Below the pieces are notes generated by a model. The model was not told the origin of the DNA, did not search any database, and was given only the letters and a program-made list of their open reading frames with translations. From NCBI GenBank assembly GCA_039591075.1, contig JBDHEI010000057.1, positions 1 through 17,529 of the forward strand: a DNA stretch of 17,529 bases, in the 5' to 3' direction. This document shows positions 5,757-13,321 of this stretch, in pieces. The DNA is from JAOTVV01 sp039591075. Lineage in GTDB: Bacteria > Gemmatimonadota > Gemmatimonadetes > Gemmatimonadales > GWC2-71-9. Each line of letters begins with the position of its first letter. Position 1 is the stretch's first letter. The translations under genes and the position numbers were made by a program.

Positions 5757-6527
5757 TCACGGCTGGACCCACTCGAACATGGCGACGAATGCCTTCGGCG
5801 GGAGCGCTTCCGGGCGGGCCGCGGGGCCAACTCCGAGTCCGTCGAGGAAGGTCGCGATCTGGTTCGGTTCGCGGCTGGTGAGCGCCCGGAGAATCCCTCC
5901 CAGCTGCTTGCGGCGGCGACTGAACAGCGCCTGGGTGAACTCCCGAAACGCCTGGCGCCGCGCGTCTGCGACCAACGGCACCGCGAGGGGCGTGAGCCGC
6001 ACCACGGCGGAATCCACGGCAGGCGGCGGCCGGAACGCTCCGGCTGGCACCACGAACAGCCGCTCCACCCGTGCCAGCGCCTGCACGCCCACTGTCAGGG
6101 CTCCGTATGCCTTCCCCCCGGGGTCCGCCGCCAGCCGCTCCGCCACTTCCCTCTGCATGAGAAACACGATGCACGCCGGCCGTGGCGGCTCGAGTGCCTT
6201 GTCGATGAGGGGCGACGTGATGTAGTAGGGGATGTTGCCCACCACCTTGAACGGACCCTGCACCGTGCCATGCCAATCGACCGCGAGCGCGTCGCCCTCC
6301 ACAACCTCGACCGACGGCAAGACCGCCTCCGCCATCGCCTCGACCAGTTGCGGGTCCCGCTCGATCGCCACAACACGTCCCACCCGCGGGGCAAGCCGTC
6401 GGGTGAGGGTCCCGCGTCCGGGACCGATCTCGATAACGGTATCGTGTGGGGTCGGAGCGAGCGCGTCGACGATCCGGTCGAGGATCGAGGGGTCCGACAG
6501 AAAATGCTGGCCGAGCCGGCGGCCCAC
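5757..6527 (-). CDS. rsmA: 16S rRNA (adenine1518-N6/adenine1519-N6)-dimethyltransferase
   Basis: A 256-residue SAM-dependent enzyme (KsgA family) that dimethylates two adjacent adenines in the 3'-terminal hairpin of 16S rRNA late in 30S assembly. Visible motifs are LGQHFL at the N-terminus, the SAM-binding EIGPGRGTLTRRL (33-45), the acidic VAIERD after strand 2, VEGDAL, and the catalytic motif NIPYYITSPL (98-107). The C-terminal helical domain includes FRPPPAVDSAVVRL and LFSRRRKQL. The GTG start at 6527 shares one base with the TAG of the upstream phosphatase gene (TAGTG), so the two are coupled. It is the last gene of region A. The family call is secure. Confidence 0.97.
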   Translation of the reverse strand: MGRRLGQHFLSDPSILDRIVDALAPTPHDTVIEIGPGRGTLTRRLAPRVGRVVAIERDPQLVEAMAEAVLPSVEVVEGDALAVDWHGTVQGPFKVVGNIPYYITSPLIDKALEPPRPACIVFLMQREVAERLAADPGGKAYGALTVGVQALARVERLFVVPAGAFRPPPAVDSAVVRLTPLAVPLVADARRQAFREFTQALFSRRRKQLGGILRALTSREPNQIATFLDGLGVGPAARPEALPPKAFVAMFEWVQP

Positions 6528-8071
6528 TAGACGCGGAGCACCAGAATCGCGCGGTCGTCACGCGCCACCGCTTCGTACGCGCTCACCGCGGCGAGCACGC
6601 CCTCGACGATCTCCGCGCTGGAATCGTCGAAGTGCTTCCGCGCGATGCGCAGCACCCGCTCCTCACCGAACGGCTCGGTGGCGGCGCTACGAGCGTCGAC
6701 GATGCCGTCGGAGAACAGGACGAGCCGATCTGTCTCGGCATTCCAATGGGTTTCGGCCGCCGCGATTGCGTCCCGATCGGCGAGCCCCAACGGAGGCGAG
6801 GTGGCCTTGAGCCGCTCCAATCGATCTCTGACGCCCATCCGAAACGCGTGCGGATGGCCGGCGTTTGCGTACCGCAGGACGCCGCCTCGCGGATCGATGA
6901 CCCCGTAGAACAACGACAGATGCATCTCGGTCTCGTCCAGCTCCTGCGCCACCGAATCCAGCAACCGGCGTAGTGTCTCGTCTGGCGACCCGGCCTCCGC
7001 GGCGTGAATGCCCGCGGCGGAGAGCACGAGGGCCATGATGAGGGCCGCGGCAAACCCGTGCGACGACACGTCGCCCAGCATGACGCCGTAGCGACCTCCG
7101 GACAGGCGAAGGAGGTGATAGAAATCCCCCCCAACGCTTTTGGCCGGAATGCACCTGGCCGCGACGTCGATGCCCATCCCCAGCACCTCGGGCGAGACCA
7201 GCAGCTTGAGCTGTAGCCCGTGCGCCAACTCCAGCTCGCGGTTCACGCGCTGGCGAATCAGGTCGCGTTCGACAAGTCGTGCGTGCTCCAGTGCCGCGCC
7301 GACCTGATTCGCCACGGCACCCACCAGACGCTGCTCGCCCCCGCTGAATGCGTCGGCCCCGACCCGATCGGTGAGGTTGAGCACCCCGACCGGATGCGGT
7401 GAGGCACCGGTCCCCCGAAACATCACGGGGACGGACAGGAACGCCTCGCCCTGATACCCGCGCGACGGATGCTCGGCTGTGGGCGGCAAATCATCCGCAT
7501 GGCGCGGGTCGCGGGTGATCGTACTCTTCGTGCGAAACGCCCGCGCCGCCACTGAGTCGGGATCGGCCACCCGGATCGGCGCCAGCTCGACCACGGGTTT
7601 GCCGATCGAGGCCATGGGCCGAAGCACGCCCGCCGACTCATCGTGCAGGAACAAGGACGCGCGGCGGGCGCCCACCACGGAGCTCACGGCGCGGAGAGTG
7701 GTTTCGGCAGCCTGGTCGAGACGCGACGTCCGGCCCAGAATCTCGCTGAGGGTGTAGAGCAGCTCGATCTCCTCATACCGGGACGCGAGCTGCTTGGCGA
7801 GGGCCAGTGTGTCGCGCTCAACGTCGAGGAGTTGCGCAATGAGTGGGGTCAGCGCCGCCTCGGCACCGCTCGCATCCCCGTCGCCATCGGCCAGCTCGTA
7901 CCAGTACCCTTCCAGACTGGGAACGGGGATGAGCCGGCGTGTGCCGTCGCTCGGCTCCACGAGGCCGCGCTCGTCCAACCGGGATCGAGGCGCAGGCACC
8001 CCCTCACCGCCGAGCACCGGGCGGAGTCGTCCCCGTCCAGCACGCCACAGCCGGACGCGGCACCCGAACAT
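6527..8071 (-). CDS. GAF-domain PP2C-type serine phosphatase, RsbU/SpoIIE-like
   Basis: A 514-residue signalling protein. Residues 1-100 are an N-terminal region of unknown kind ending in a helical segment. About 105-265 fit a GAF sensor domain. About 290-513 fit a SpoIIE/RsbU phosphatase domain with metal-ligand motifs GGDFY (314-318), GDVSSHG (333-339), NAGHP (403-407), FSDGI (453-457) and RDDRA (504-508). Such phosphatases dephosphorylate a STAS antagonist, here presumably the product of 8582-8920, to release a target regulator. No membrane segment is evident. The ATG at 8071 has no well-spaced ribosome binding site, and the frame is open upstream with a plausible sequence (RLDRLESVLQSLGG), so the true N-terminus may be longer, perhaps from a CTG at 8101. 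Confidence 0.9.
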   Translation of the reverse strand: MFGCRVRLWRAGRGRLRPVLGGEGVPAPRSRLDERGLVEPSDGTRRLIPVPSLEGYWYELADGDGDASGAEAALTPLIAQLLDVERDTLALAKQLASRYEEIELLYTLSEILGRTSRLDQAAETTLRAVSSVVGARRASLFLHDESAGVLRPMASIGKPVVELAPIRVADPDSVAARAFRTKSTITRDPRHADDLPPTAEHPSRGYQGEAFLSVPVMFRGTGASPHPVGVLNLTDRVGADAFSGGEQRLVGAVANQVGAALEHARLVERDLIRQRVNRELELAHGLQLKLLVSPEVLGMGIDVAARCIPAKSVGGDFYHLLRLSGGRYGVMLGDVSSHGFAAALIMALVLSAAGIHAAEAGSPDETLRRLLDSVAQELDETEMHLSLFYGVIDPRGGVLRYANAGHPHAFRMGVRDRLERLKATSPPLGLADRDAIAAAETHWNAETDRLVLFSDGIVDARSAATEPFGEERVLRIARKHFDDSSAEIVEGVLAAVSAYEAVARDDRAILVLRV

Positions 8072-8106
8072 GCCCCCCAGGGACTGGAGGACCGATTCCA
8101 GGCGGT

Positions 8107-8577
8107 CTAGGCGCGGTGCAGAATCATGCAGATCGCGTTCCCCCGATCGTTGAACCGCACTTCGTCGACGAGTTGGCGGATGAGAAACAGGCCGCGGCCC
8201 TTGTCGGCGTCGATCCGGTTCGAGGCTGTGGGATCGGGGATCGCGGTGGGATCGAACCCCGCCCCTTCGTCGCGCACGTGGAGCGTCACGGCAGCGGCGT
8301 CCACTTCGACGCGCACGTCTACCCGCTTCGATGGATCGAGCTGATTACCGTACAGGATGGCGTTGGCGAGCGCCTCGCAGAGCACGACCCGCATGACGAA
8401 ACGAGCCGCCCGCGGTGGGACACCGCTGGCGAGACAATGACGCGCCACGAGGTCGACCGCCTCCTCCACGACGTCGAGATCCGTCGGCACCCGCATGGAG
8501 ATCTCGACATTGCGGCCGGGCCCTTCGAGCACCGCCGTCTCGCGGCGGCGCACGACCAAACGCAGGGGGGCCGTCAC
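8107..8577 (-). CDS. Anti-sigma-factor-type serine kinase, RsbW/SpoIIAB-like
   Basis: A 156-residue protein with a GHKL (HATPase) fold: N box EALANAILYGN (68-78), G1 box DEGAGF (103-108) and G2 box GRGLFLIRQLVDEV (127-140). RsbW-like kinases phosphorylate a STAS-domain antagonist and hold a sigma factor or other partner. The order here (antagonist, kinase, phosphatase) matches partner-switching modules, but no sigma gene is present in the window. The start is a GTG at 8577, 4 bases after the antagonist stop. The gene for the phosphatase follows, with overlapping open frames at the junction. The biological target of the switch cannot be read from the sequence. Confidence 0.92.
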   Translation of the reverse strand: MTAPLRLVVRRRETAVLEGPGRNVEISMRVPTDLDVVEEAVDLVARHCLASGVPPRAARFVMRVVLCEALANAILYGNQLDPSKRVDVRVEVDAAAVTLHVRDEGAGFDPTAIPDPTASNRIDADKGRGLFLIRQLVDEVRFNDRGNAICMILHRA

Positions 8578-8581
8578 AATC

Positions 8582-8920
8582 TCAGAACGCGGCGACCGCC
8601 TCCTCGGCCGAATCCATGAGCGTGAACAGCGTGTCGAGCTTGGTCAACTCAAACAGCGTGCGGAGGTCGTGATTGAGCCCAGCGAGCCGCAGATCGCCGC
8701 CCAACTCGCGAATCTTCTTCGCCAGCGAGACGAGGACCCCGAGACCCGACGAGTCGATGTAGCCGGTGGCGGTGAAGTCGATGACGAATCTCCGGTCACC
8801 GGCATCCAGCGCATCGAGCACTTTCTTCTTGAGGTCGTGCCGGTTACCGACGATGAGCTGCCCATCCACGCCGATCACGACGACGCCCTTCGCTTCGTCC
8901 TTCCGGACCGTAAAGCTCAT
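8582..8920 (-). CDS. STAS-domain anti-sigma factor antagonist, RsbV/SpoIIAA-like
   Basis: A 112-residue single STAS domain. The conserved phosphorylation loop is GYIDSSGLGVLVSLAKKI, with the acceptor serine in DSSGLG (56-61). When dephosphorylated by the linked phosphatase, such proteins bind the RsbW-like kinase and free its partner. The frame is open for 30 codons upstream, but ATG 8920 has GGGAGG four bases before it and gives the usual STAS N-terminus (MSFTVRKDEAKGVVVIGVDG), so I chose it. It lies 25 bases after the phosphate acetyltransferase stop, the largest gap inside region A, so an internal regulatory signal is possible, though I see no clear promoter. Confidence 0.94.
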   Translation of the reverse strand: MSFTVRKDEAKGVVVIGVDGQLIVGNRHDLKKKVLDALDAGDRRFVIDFTATGYIDSSGLGVLVSLAKKIRELGGDLRLAGLNHDLRTLFELTKLDTLFTLMDSAEEAVAAF

Positions 8921-8945
8921 GCTCCCTCCCGTGTTCGCATCATCT

Positions 8946-9911
8946 TCATTCGGCCGTCTGCAAGATGCCGACGGCCGCCACATCCGCAACATCCTCCGCG
9001 GTGGCGCCACGCGAGAGATCCATCATCGGCCGCCGCAGTCCTTGAAGGATCGGTCCCGCAGCCGTTGCGCCCGCAAGACGCTGCACCAGTTTGTACGCGA
9101 TGTTCCCGCTGTCAAGATCGGGAAACACCAACACGTTGGCCTGGCCCGCAACGGCTGAGCCCGGAGCCTTCATCCTGCCCACACCGGGCACGAGCGCCGT
9201 GTCGACCTGCAATTCCCCGTCGGCGGGGATCGTTGGCGCCAGCGTCTGAAACCGCCGAGTCGCGGCGCGGATCTTCTCGACCCGGTCGCCATCGGCGCTC
9301 CCCTTGGTCGAGTACGAGAGAAACGCCACGGTGGGCGCGTCGCTCACGATGCGCGATCGATCCCGCGCCGCGCTGAGCGCGATCTCCGCCAGCTGGTCGG
9401 CCGAGGGGTCGGGTACCACGGCGGCGTCGGTGAACGTGAGCACGAAGTCGTCCGTGGCGAACCGGTCCGCACGATCGCCGAGAAACTCGAGGTTCTCGCG
9501 CGGAATCGCCATGTAGAACGAGCTGGACACCGTCTCGATCTCGTCTGCCGGACCGATCGCCCACAGGGCGGCTCGGATCACGTCGGCCGTCGCGCAGGTC
9601 GCTCCGGCAACGGCCGCGTCGGCTTCGCCCAAGGCCACCAGCGCGGCCGCGAACCTGAGCGGATCGGCGGCCATCTCCCTGGCATGCGCCGCGCCCCGCA
9701 CCTTGTCCGGTCGCCGCATCGCCAGGTACTCTGCGACCCGCTCGAGCCGCGGATCACCGGCCATGGAGCGATCGAGCAGGTGAACCTGCGCCACGCCCTG
9801 CCTCTCGAGCAGTTTGGCCGCCGACCGGATGCGGTCGTCCCACCCCTCAGCCAGGATGACGGTACGCCCCAGTGCGGCAGCACGGTGGCGCGCGTCGTCC
9901 CGGAACCTCAC
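8946..9911 (-). CDS. pta: Phosphate acetyltransferase (Pta catalytic domain family)
   Basis: A 321-residue protein matching the catalytic PTA_PTB domain. Such enzymes convert acetyl-CoA plus phosphate to acetyl phosphate plus CoA. Family segments visible are AEGWDDRI near the start, ADAAVAGATCATADVIRAAL, FLSYSTKGSADGDRVEKIRAA, DGELQVDTALVP, and the C-terminal QANVLVFPDLDSGNIAYKLVQRLAGATAAGPILQGL. The length equals the short, single-domain form without the N-terminal regulatory domains of E. coli Pta. The GTG start at 9911 overlaps the coaD stop as GTGA; the open frame further upstream lies wholly inside coaD and is a shadow. A phosphotransbutyrylase cannot be fully excluded, but the motifs favour acetyl. 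No acetate kinase gene is in the window. Confidence 0.9.
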   Translation of the reverse strand: MRFRDDARHRAAALGRTVILAEGWDDRIRSAAKLLERQGVAQVHLLDRSMAGDPRLERVAEYLAMRRPDKVRGAAHAREMAADPLRFAAALVALGEADAAVAGATCATADVIRAALWAIGPADEIETVSSSFYMAIPRENLEFLGDRADRFATDDFVLTFTDAAVVPDPSADQLAEIALSAARDRSRIVSDAPTVAFLSYSTKGSADGDRVEKIRAATRRFQTLAPTIPADGELQVDTALVPGVGRMKAPGSAVAGQANVLVFPDLDSGNIAYKLVQRLAGATAAGPILQGLRRPMMDLSRGATAEDVADVAAVGILQTAE

Positions 9912-10390
9912 GGGCCGAGCCGCCGCTTGAGGGCCGCACCGACCGCAGGATGCACGAGCGTGCTCACATCCCCGTGGAGCCGGGCGATCTCCCGTACCAG
10001 GCTCGAGGACAGATAGGTGAGGTGCAGTGCGGGGACGAGAAACACCGTCTCGAGCTGAGGATAGAGCTGCCGGTTCATGAGCGCCATTTGCGATTCGTAG
10101 TCGAAGTCCGACACCGCGCGCAAGCCGCGGATCACCACGGTCGCCTCCCGCTTTCGAGCAAACTCGGCCAGCAACCCGTCCAGGGCCGTGATCTCGATGC
10201 GGGGCTCCCCCTGCAGCACGGTTTGGAGCATGTCGACCCGCTCTTCGAGCGTGAACAACGGCTCCTTGGTGCTGTTGACCGCCACGGCAACGATCACCTT
10301 GTCCATCAGGTGGAGGCTGCGGCGAATGATGTCCTCGTGACCCAGGGTCACGGGATCGAAGGAGCCGGGATAGATCGCAATTCTCGTCAT
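9908..10390 (-). CDS. coaD: Phosphopantetheine adenylyltransferase
   Basis: A 160-residue protein of normal length for CoaD, which joins 4'-phosphopantetheine to AMP from ATP, the penultimate step of coenzyme A synthesis. It shows the nucleotidyltransferase start IAIYPGSFDPVTLGHEDII with the T/HxGH signature TLGH (15-18), then VIRGLRAVSDFDYESQMALMN and the C-terminal YLSSSLVREIA (ISSTxxRE-type motif). The ATG overlaps the rsmD stop as ATGA, a neighbourhood (rsmD-coaD) found in many bacteria. The next gene, phosphate acetyltransferase, uses CoA, so the pairing is metabolically sensible. The identification is secure. Confidence 0.98.
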   Translation of the reverse strand: MTRIAIYPGSFDPVTLGHEDIIRRSLHLMDKVIVAVAVNSTKEPLFTLEERVDMLQTVLQGEPRIEITALDGLLAEFARKREATVVIRGLRAVSDFDYESQMALMNRQLYPQLETVFLVPALHLTYLSSSLVREIARLHGDVSTLVHPAVGAALKRRLGP

Positions 10391-10902
10391 GGCGCGTAGC
10401 AGAAAGTGAGGGCGTGCGTGCCGTAGCGGCGCGTGTCGTCGCCGTCCAGCTCGAGCGCGACCCGATGCTGTAGTCCGAGGATCGCCGCAAACGGCCGGTC
10501 CCGGAAGATAGCGATCAGGCGCCTGGCGTGGTCGGTCGAGAACGGCGGGTCGGCCACCGCGACCTCATAGGCCCGTTCCGGCAGCTTGGTGGCGAACCGC
10601 AGCGCGTCGGCCCGCCGGATTCGGACCCGATCCTCCACACCGAGCGCGGCGATATTGGCGCCGAGCGCCGTGAGTGACGGCTTCGAGAACTCGACGAAAT
10701 CCACGTGGGCCGCGCCGCGCGAGAGCGCTTCCAGTCCGAGTGAGCCAGACCCCGCGAAGAGATCCACGACCCGCGCATCGGGAAGGTGGGGCTCCAAGAT
10801 GCCGAACCACGCCTTCTTGAGGCGGCCAGTGATGGGACGGACACGAGGATCGGCAGGCGCGGTGAGCATCCGTCCACGAAACTCGCCCGCGATGATGCGC
10901 AT
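10387..10902 (-). CDS. rsmD: 16S rRNA (guanine966-N2)-methyltransferase
   Basis: A 171-residue SAM-dependent methyltransferase of the RsmD family, which modifies G966 of 16S rRNA. Key parts are the N-terminal MRIIAGEFRGRML, the arginine-containing VRPITGRLKKAWFGIL, the SAM motif VVDLFAGSGSLGLEALSRGA, and the catalytic ADPPF (118-122), where the common form is DPPY. The open frame extends 38 codons upstream into recJ, but the ATG at 10902 gives the family N-terminus, so I trimmed to it. The recJ stop lies 8 bases upstream, and the gene's own stop overlaps the coaD start. The E. coli-numbered target is known from the family and assumed here. Confidence 0.94.
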   Translation of the reverse strand: MRIIAGEFRGRMLTAPADPRVRPITGRLKKAWFGILEPHLPDARVVDLFAGSGSLGLEALSRGAAHVDFVEFSKPSLTALGANIAALGVEDRVRIRRADALRFATKLPERAYEVAVADPPFSTDHARRLIAIFRDRPFAAILGLQHRVALELDGDDTRRYGTHALTFCYAP

Positions 10903-10910
10903 ACGCCAGG

Positions 10911-12617
10911 CTAGTTCGCGGCCCTGATGTCCACGACCCGGGCCTGCAGCGTGCTCGTGCCGCGCCACTCGTTGCGGTCGAGCTTGATGGCCACGTCCAC
11001 CGGGGCATCGTGCCACTCAGGCGGTACGCGGTCGGCCCAGTTGAACGCGATGGCGGGGACCTTGCCCGTCCCGTCGGTCAACGTGAAGCGCAGGTGCTTT
11101 GCTCCCACGATACGGCGGCTGTCGAGTGCGGCGTCGCGAATGCCCAGCACGGGAGCCGGGTTGCCCGCACCACAGGGCTCGAGGTGGCGGAAGAGACGCT
11201 CCAACTCATCATCGAGCTCGGCGACCGTCAGCAAGACATCTACGCGCTGGGTCGGCACCAGATCGTCCGCCGTGAGGCGCCCGCGGGCCACGTCGTTGAA
11301 GGCGTTCCGGAACGCCTCGAGCCGGCTGCGCTCCACGCTGAGACCTGCGGCTACGCGATGCCCACCGTATCGACTGAGGTGGGGTGCGCACACCGTAAGC
11401 GCGTCGTGCAGATCGAATCCCGGTATGCTCCGCCCCGAACCCTTCCCCACGTCGCCGTCGAACGCCACGAGCACCGTGGGCCGCGAGTACCGTTCCACAA
11501 TCCGTGACGCGACCAACCCGATGACACCGGGGTGCCATGCGTCGCGCGCGAGCACGAGACCATAGTTGGTGGCAAGGTCGACACGCTCCTCCACGTCTTC
11601 GATGGCTTCGTCCAGCATGACCTCGTCCATCGCCTGCCGTCTGGCATTGATGGTCTCGAGCCGTTGCGCCAAGCTCCGCGCCTCGGTCTCATCATCCGTC
11701 AGAAGGAGCCGCACGCCATCCATGGCCTCGCCGATTCGGCCGGCGGCGTTGAGCCGGGGTGCGAGGATGTACCCGACGTGTCCCGCGCGGATCTGGGTCC
11801 CGCTCATGCCGACCACCTCGATGAGCGCCCGGAGTCCCGGCCACCGCGTACTCTGGAGCATCTTGAGTCCATGGCGAACGAGTATCCTGTTCTCGCCCGT
11901 GAGGGGCACGACGTCGGCCACCGTTGCCATGGCCACGAGATCGAGCAGATGCAGCGGCAGATGCTCCGGAAGGCCCAGGGGGCCGACGAGGGCCTGCGCG
12001 AGCTTGAACACGACGCCGGTCCCGCATAGCTGACTCAGCCCGGACGGGCATTCCGGATGCTGAGGGTTCACCATCGCATCGGCGGGGGCGAGCCCACTCG
12101 GTAGATGGTGGTCGGTGACCACGACCTGCACGCCGGCGTCCTTGGCCGCCCGCACCGTCTCGACGGCGGTCGTACCGCAGTCACCCGTGACGATCAATCC
12201 GGCATCCACCCGCAGCGCTTCGGCGAGCCCGGCGGGACCGAAGTCGTATCCGTCCCGCAGGCGATTGGGGACGAAGGGCACCACGTCGCCGCCGGCTGTG
12301 CGCAGCACCCGAGTGAGCAACGTCGTCGAGCATTGGCCGTCGACGTCGTAATCGCCGTGGACCATGATCCGGCGGCCTGCACGAACGGCATCGGCCACCA
12401 GCTCCACCGCTCGTCCCATGTCACGAAGGGACATGGGATCCTGTAGCGAGTCGAGACTCGGTCTGAGGAAGTCCTTGGCCGCCTCGGGCGCATCGTGCCC
12501 ACGCTGAACCAGCAGCGTCGCGAGCGGCAGCGGGATGGTGAGTGATCGCGCAAGCCGCTCCGCAGATTCGCAGTCGACGTCTCGCGCGACGATCCAACGA
12601 GAGGTGGCTTCGATCAT
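10911..12617 (-). CDS. recJ: Single-stranded-DNA-specific 5'-3' exonuclease RecJ
   Basis: A 568-residue protein of typical RecJ length, degrading single-stranded DNA 5' to 3' in recombination and mismatch repair. The DHH phosphoesterase motifs are in order: HGDYDVDG (87-94), GDCGT with Asp146, DHH (169-171), and the later RLNAAGRIG segment; the DHHA1 substrate-binding motif appears as SRYGGHRVAAGLSV. The C-terminal part is consistent with the OB-fold domain of RecJ. The ATG at 12617 overlaps the zinc-ribbon gene stop as ATGA; the open frame upstream of it belongs to that gene's shadow. It lies four genes' distance or less from mutS2 and dnaG, so DNA replication and repair genes are clustered here. 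Confidence 0.97.
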   Translation of the reverse strand: MIEATSRWIVARDVDCESAERLARSLTIPLPLATLLVQRGHDAPEAAKDFLRPSLDSLQDPMSLRDMGRAVELVADAVRAGRRIMVHGDYDVDGQCSTTLLTRVLRTAGGDVVPFVPNRLRDGYDFGPAGLAEALRVDAGLIVTGDCGTTAVETVRAAKDAGVQVVVTDHHLPSGLAPADAMVNPQHPECPSGLSQLCGTGVVFKLAQALVGPLGLPEHLPLHLLDLVAMATVADVVPLTGENRILVRHGLKMLQSTRWPGLRALIEVVGMSGTQIRAGHVGYILAPRLNAAGRIGEAMDGVRLLLTDDETEARSLAQRLETINARRQAMDEVMLDEAIEDVEERVDLATNYGLVLARDAWHPGVIGLVASRIVERYSRPTVLVAFDGDVGKGSGRSIPGFDLHDALTVCAPHLSRYGGHRVAAGLSVERSRLEAFRNAFNDVARGRLTADDLVPTQRVDVLLTVAELDDELERLFRHLEPCGAGNPAPVLGIRDAALDSRRIVGAKHLRFTLTDGTGKVPAIAFNWADRVPPEWHDAPVDVAIKLDRNEWRGTSTLQARVVDIRAAN

Positions 12618-13321
12618 TCCCCCTCGACGTAGAGGAGCACGCCACACGCTTCGCAGGGCTCTGTCGAGTCGCCGTTCTGAAGTTTCTGCTGCCGATGGAG
12701 CGGCACCGCCGTGTAGCAATGCCCGCATGCGCCGCTGGTCACCGGGTAGAGGGCCAGCGGTGCCCGTCCCTGGCGGATGCGCTCGTACCGGTCATGGAGC
12801 TCACGCGGCACCTCTCGAGCGACTTCCTGCCGCTCGGCGAGAGCGGTTTTGAGTCTGTCGTCGTATTCCGCGAGGCGTGCCGCCAGCTCTTCGCGCTTCG
12901 GTGCCTGTGCCTCCTTCAACTCCGTCAGGCGGGCGTCGTACTCGCCGACGTCGACCTGGGTCTCCTGCACCCGGTCGGCGGATCGGACCCACTCCGCCTC
13001 CTCGCGTGCCAGCACCGTCCGCGCCAGATCTAGCTCGGCCATGAGTGTGGACGCCTCTTTGGCCCCTCGCACCCACTCCAGACGTTGACGCTTGCGTTCC
13101 TGCATGAGACGGTAGGTCTCGATCTTCGCCTCGAGATCCGCCCGTTTCTGGTCGGCATCCGTGGCGCGGGTCTTGGCGGCGTCGAGGCTGGCGATGGCCC
13201 CCTCCAACTCGGCGTCCAGGGACTGGATATCGGGTTCGAGATCCTTGATGTCCGCCTCCACCTGCAACACCACCTTGTCCTTCTCCTGCAACCGCAACAG
13301 GGCTTCGAGATCAGCGTGCAC
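12614..13321 (-). CDS. Coiled-coil C4-type zinc-ribbon protein (COG1579-like)
   Basis: A 235-residue protein. Residues about 5-175 are a long, charged coiled coil, and residues 199-226 form a C4 zinc ribbon with Cys199, Cys202 (CGHC), Cys223 and Cys226 (CEAC). This is the layout of a widespread family described only as predicted nucleic-acid binding; the molecular role is not established. I chose the GTG at 13321 because AGGAG lies 5 bases upstream; another GTG at 13327 is too close to that site. The start lies inside the end of dnaG (11-base overlap), so its translation is coupled to primase. Placement between dnaG and recJ suggests a link with DNA replication or repair, which is an inference. 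Confidence 0.9.
   Translation of the reverse strand: MHADLEALLRLQEKDKVVLQVEADIKDLEPDIQSLDAELEGAIASLDAAKTRATDADQKRADLEAKIETYRLMQERKRQRLEWVRGAKEASTLMAELDLARTVLAREEAEWVRSADRVQETQVDVGEYDARLTELKEAQAPKREELAARLAEYDDRLKTALAERQEVAREVPRELHDRYERIRQGRAPLALYPVTSGACGHCYTAVPLHRQQKLQNGDSTEPCEACGVLLYVEGE

Noticed and set aside
4458..6530. Plus-strand open frame of 690 codons opposite arcA and rsmA
   Set aside because: It lies wholly antisense to two securely identified genes, has low-complexity Arg/His/Leu-rich composition and no motif; long antisense frames are expected at this GC content.
9912..10490. N-terminal extension of the phosphate acetyltransferase frame
   Set aside because: It lies inside coaD and the end of rsmD in another frame, and the product is not Pta-like; the GTGA junction at 9911 is a better start.
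12618..12728. 37-codon N-terminal extension of recJ
   Set aside because: Lies inside the zinc-ribbon gene; ATG 12617 gives the normal RecJ length and a standard ATGA overlap.
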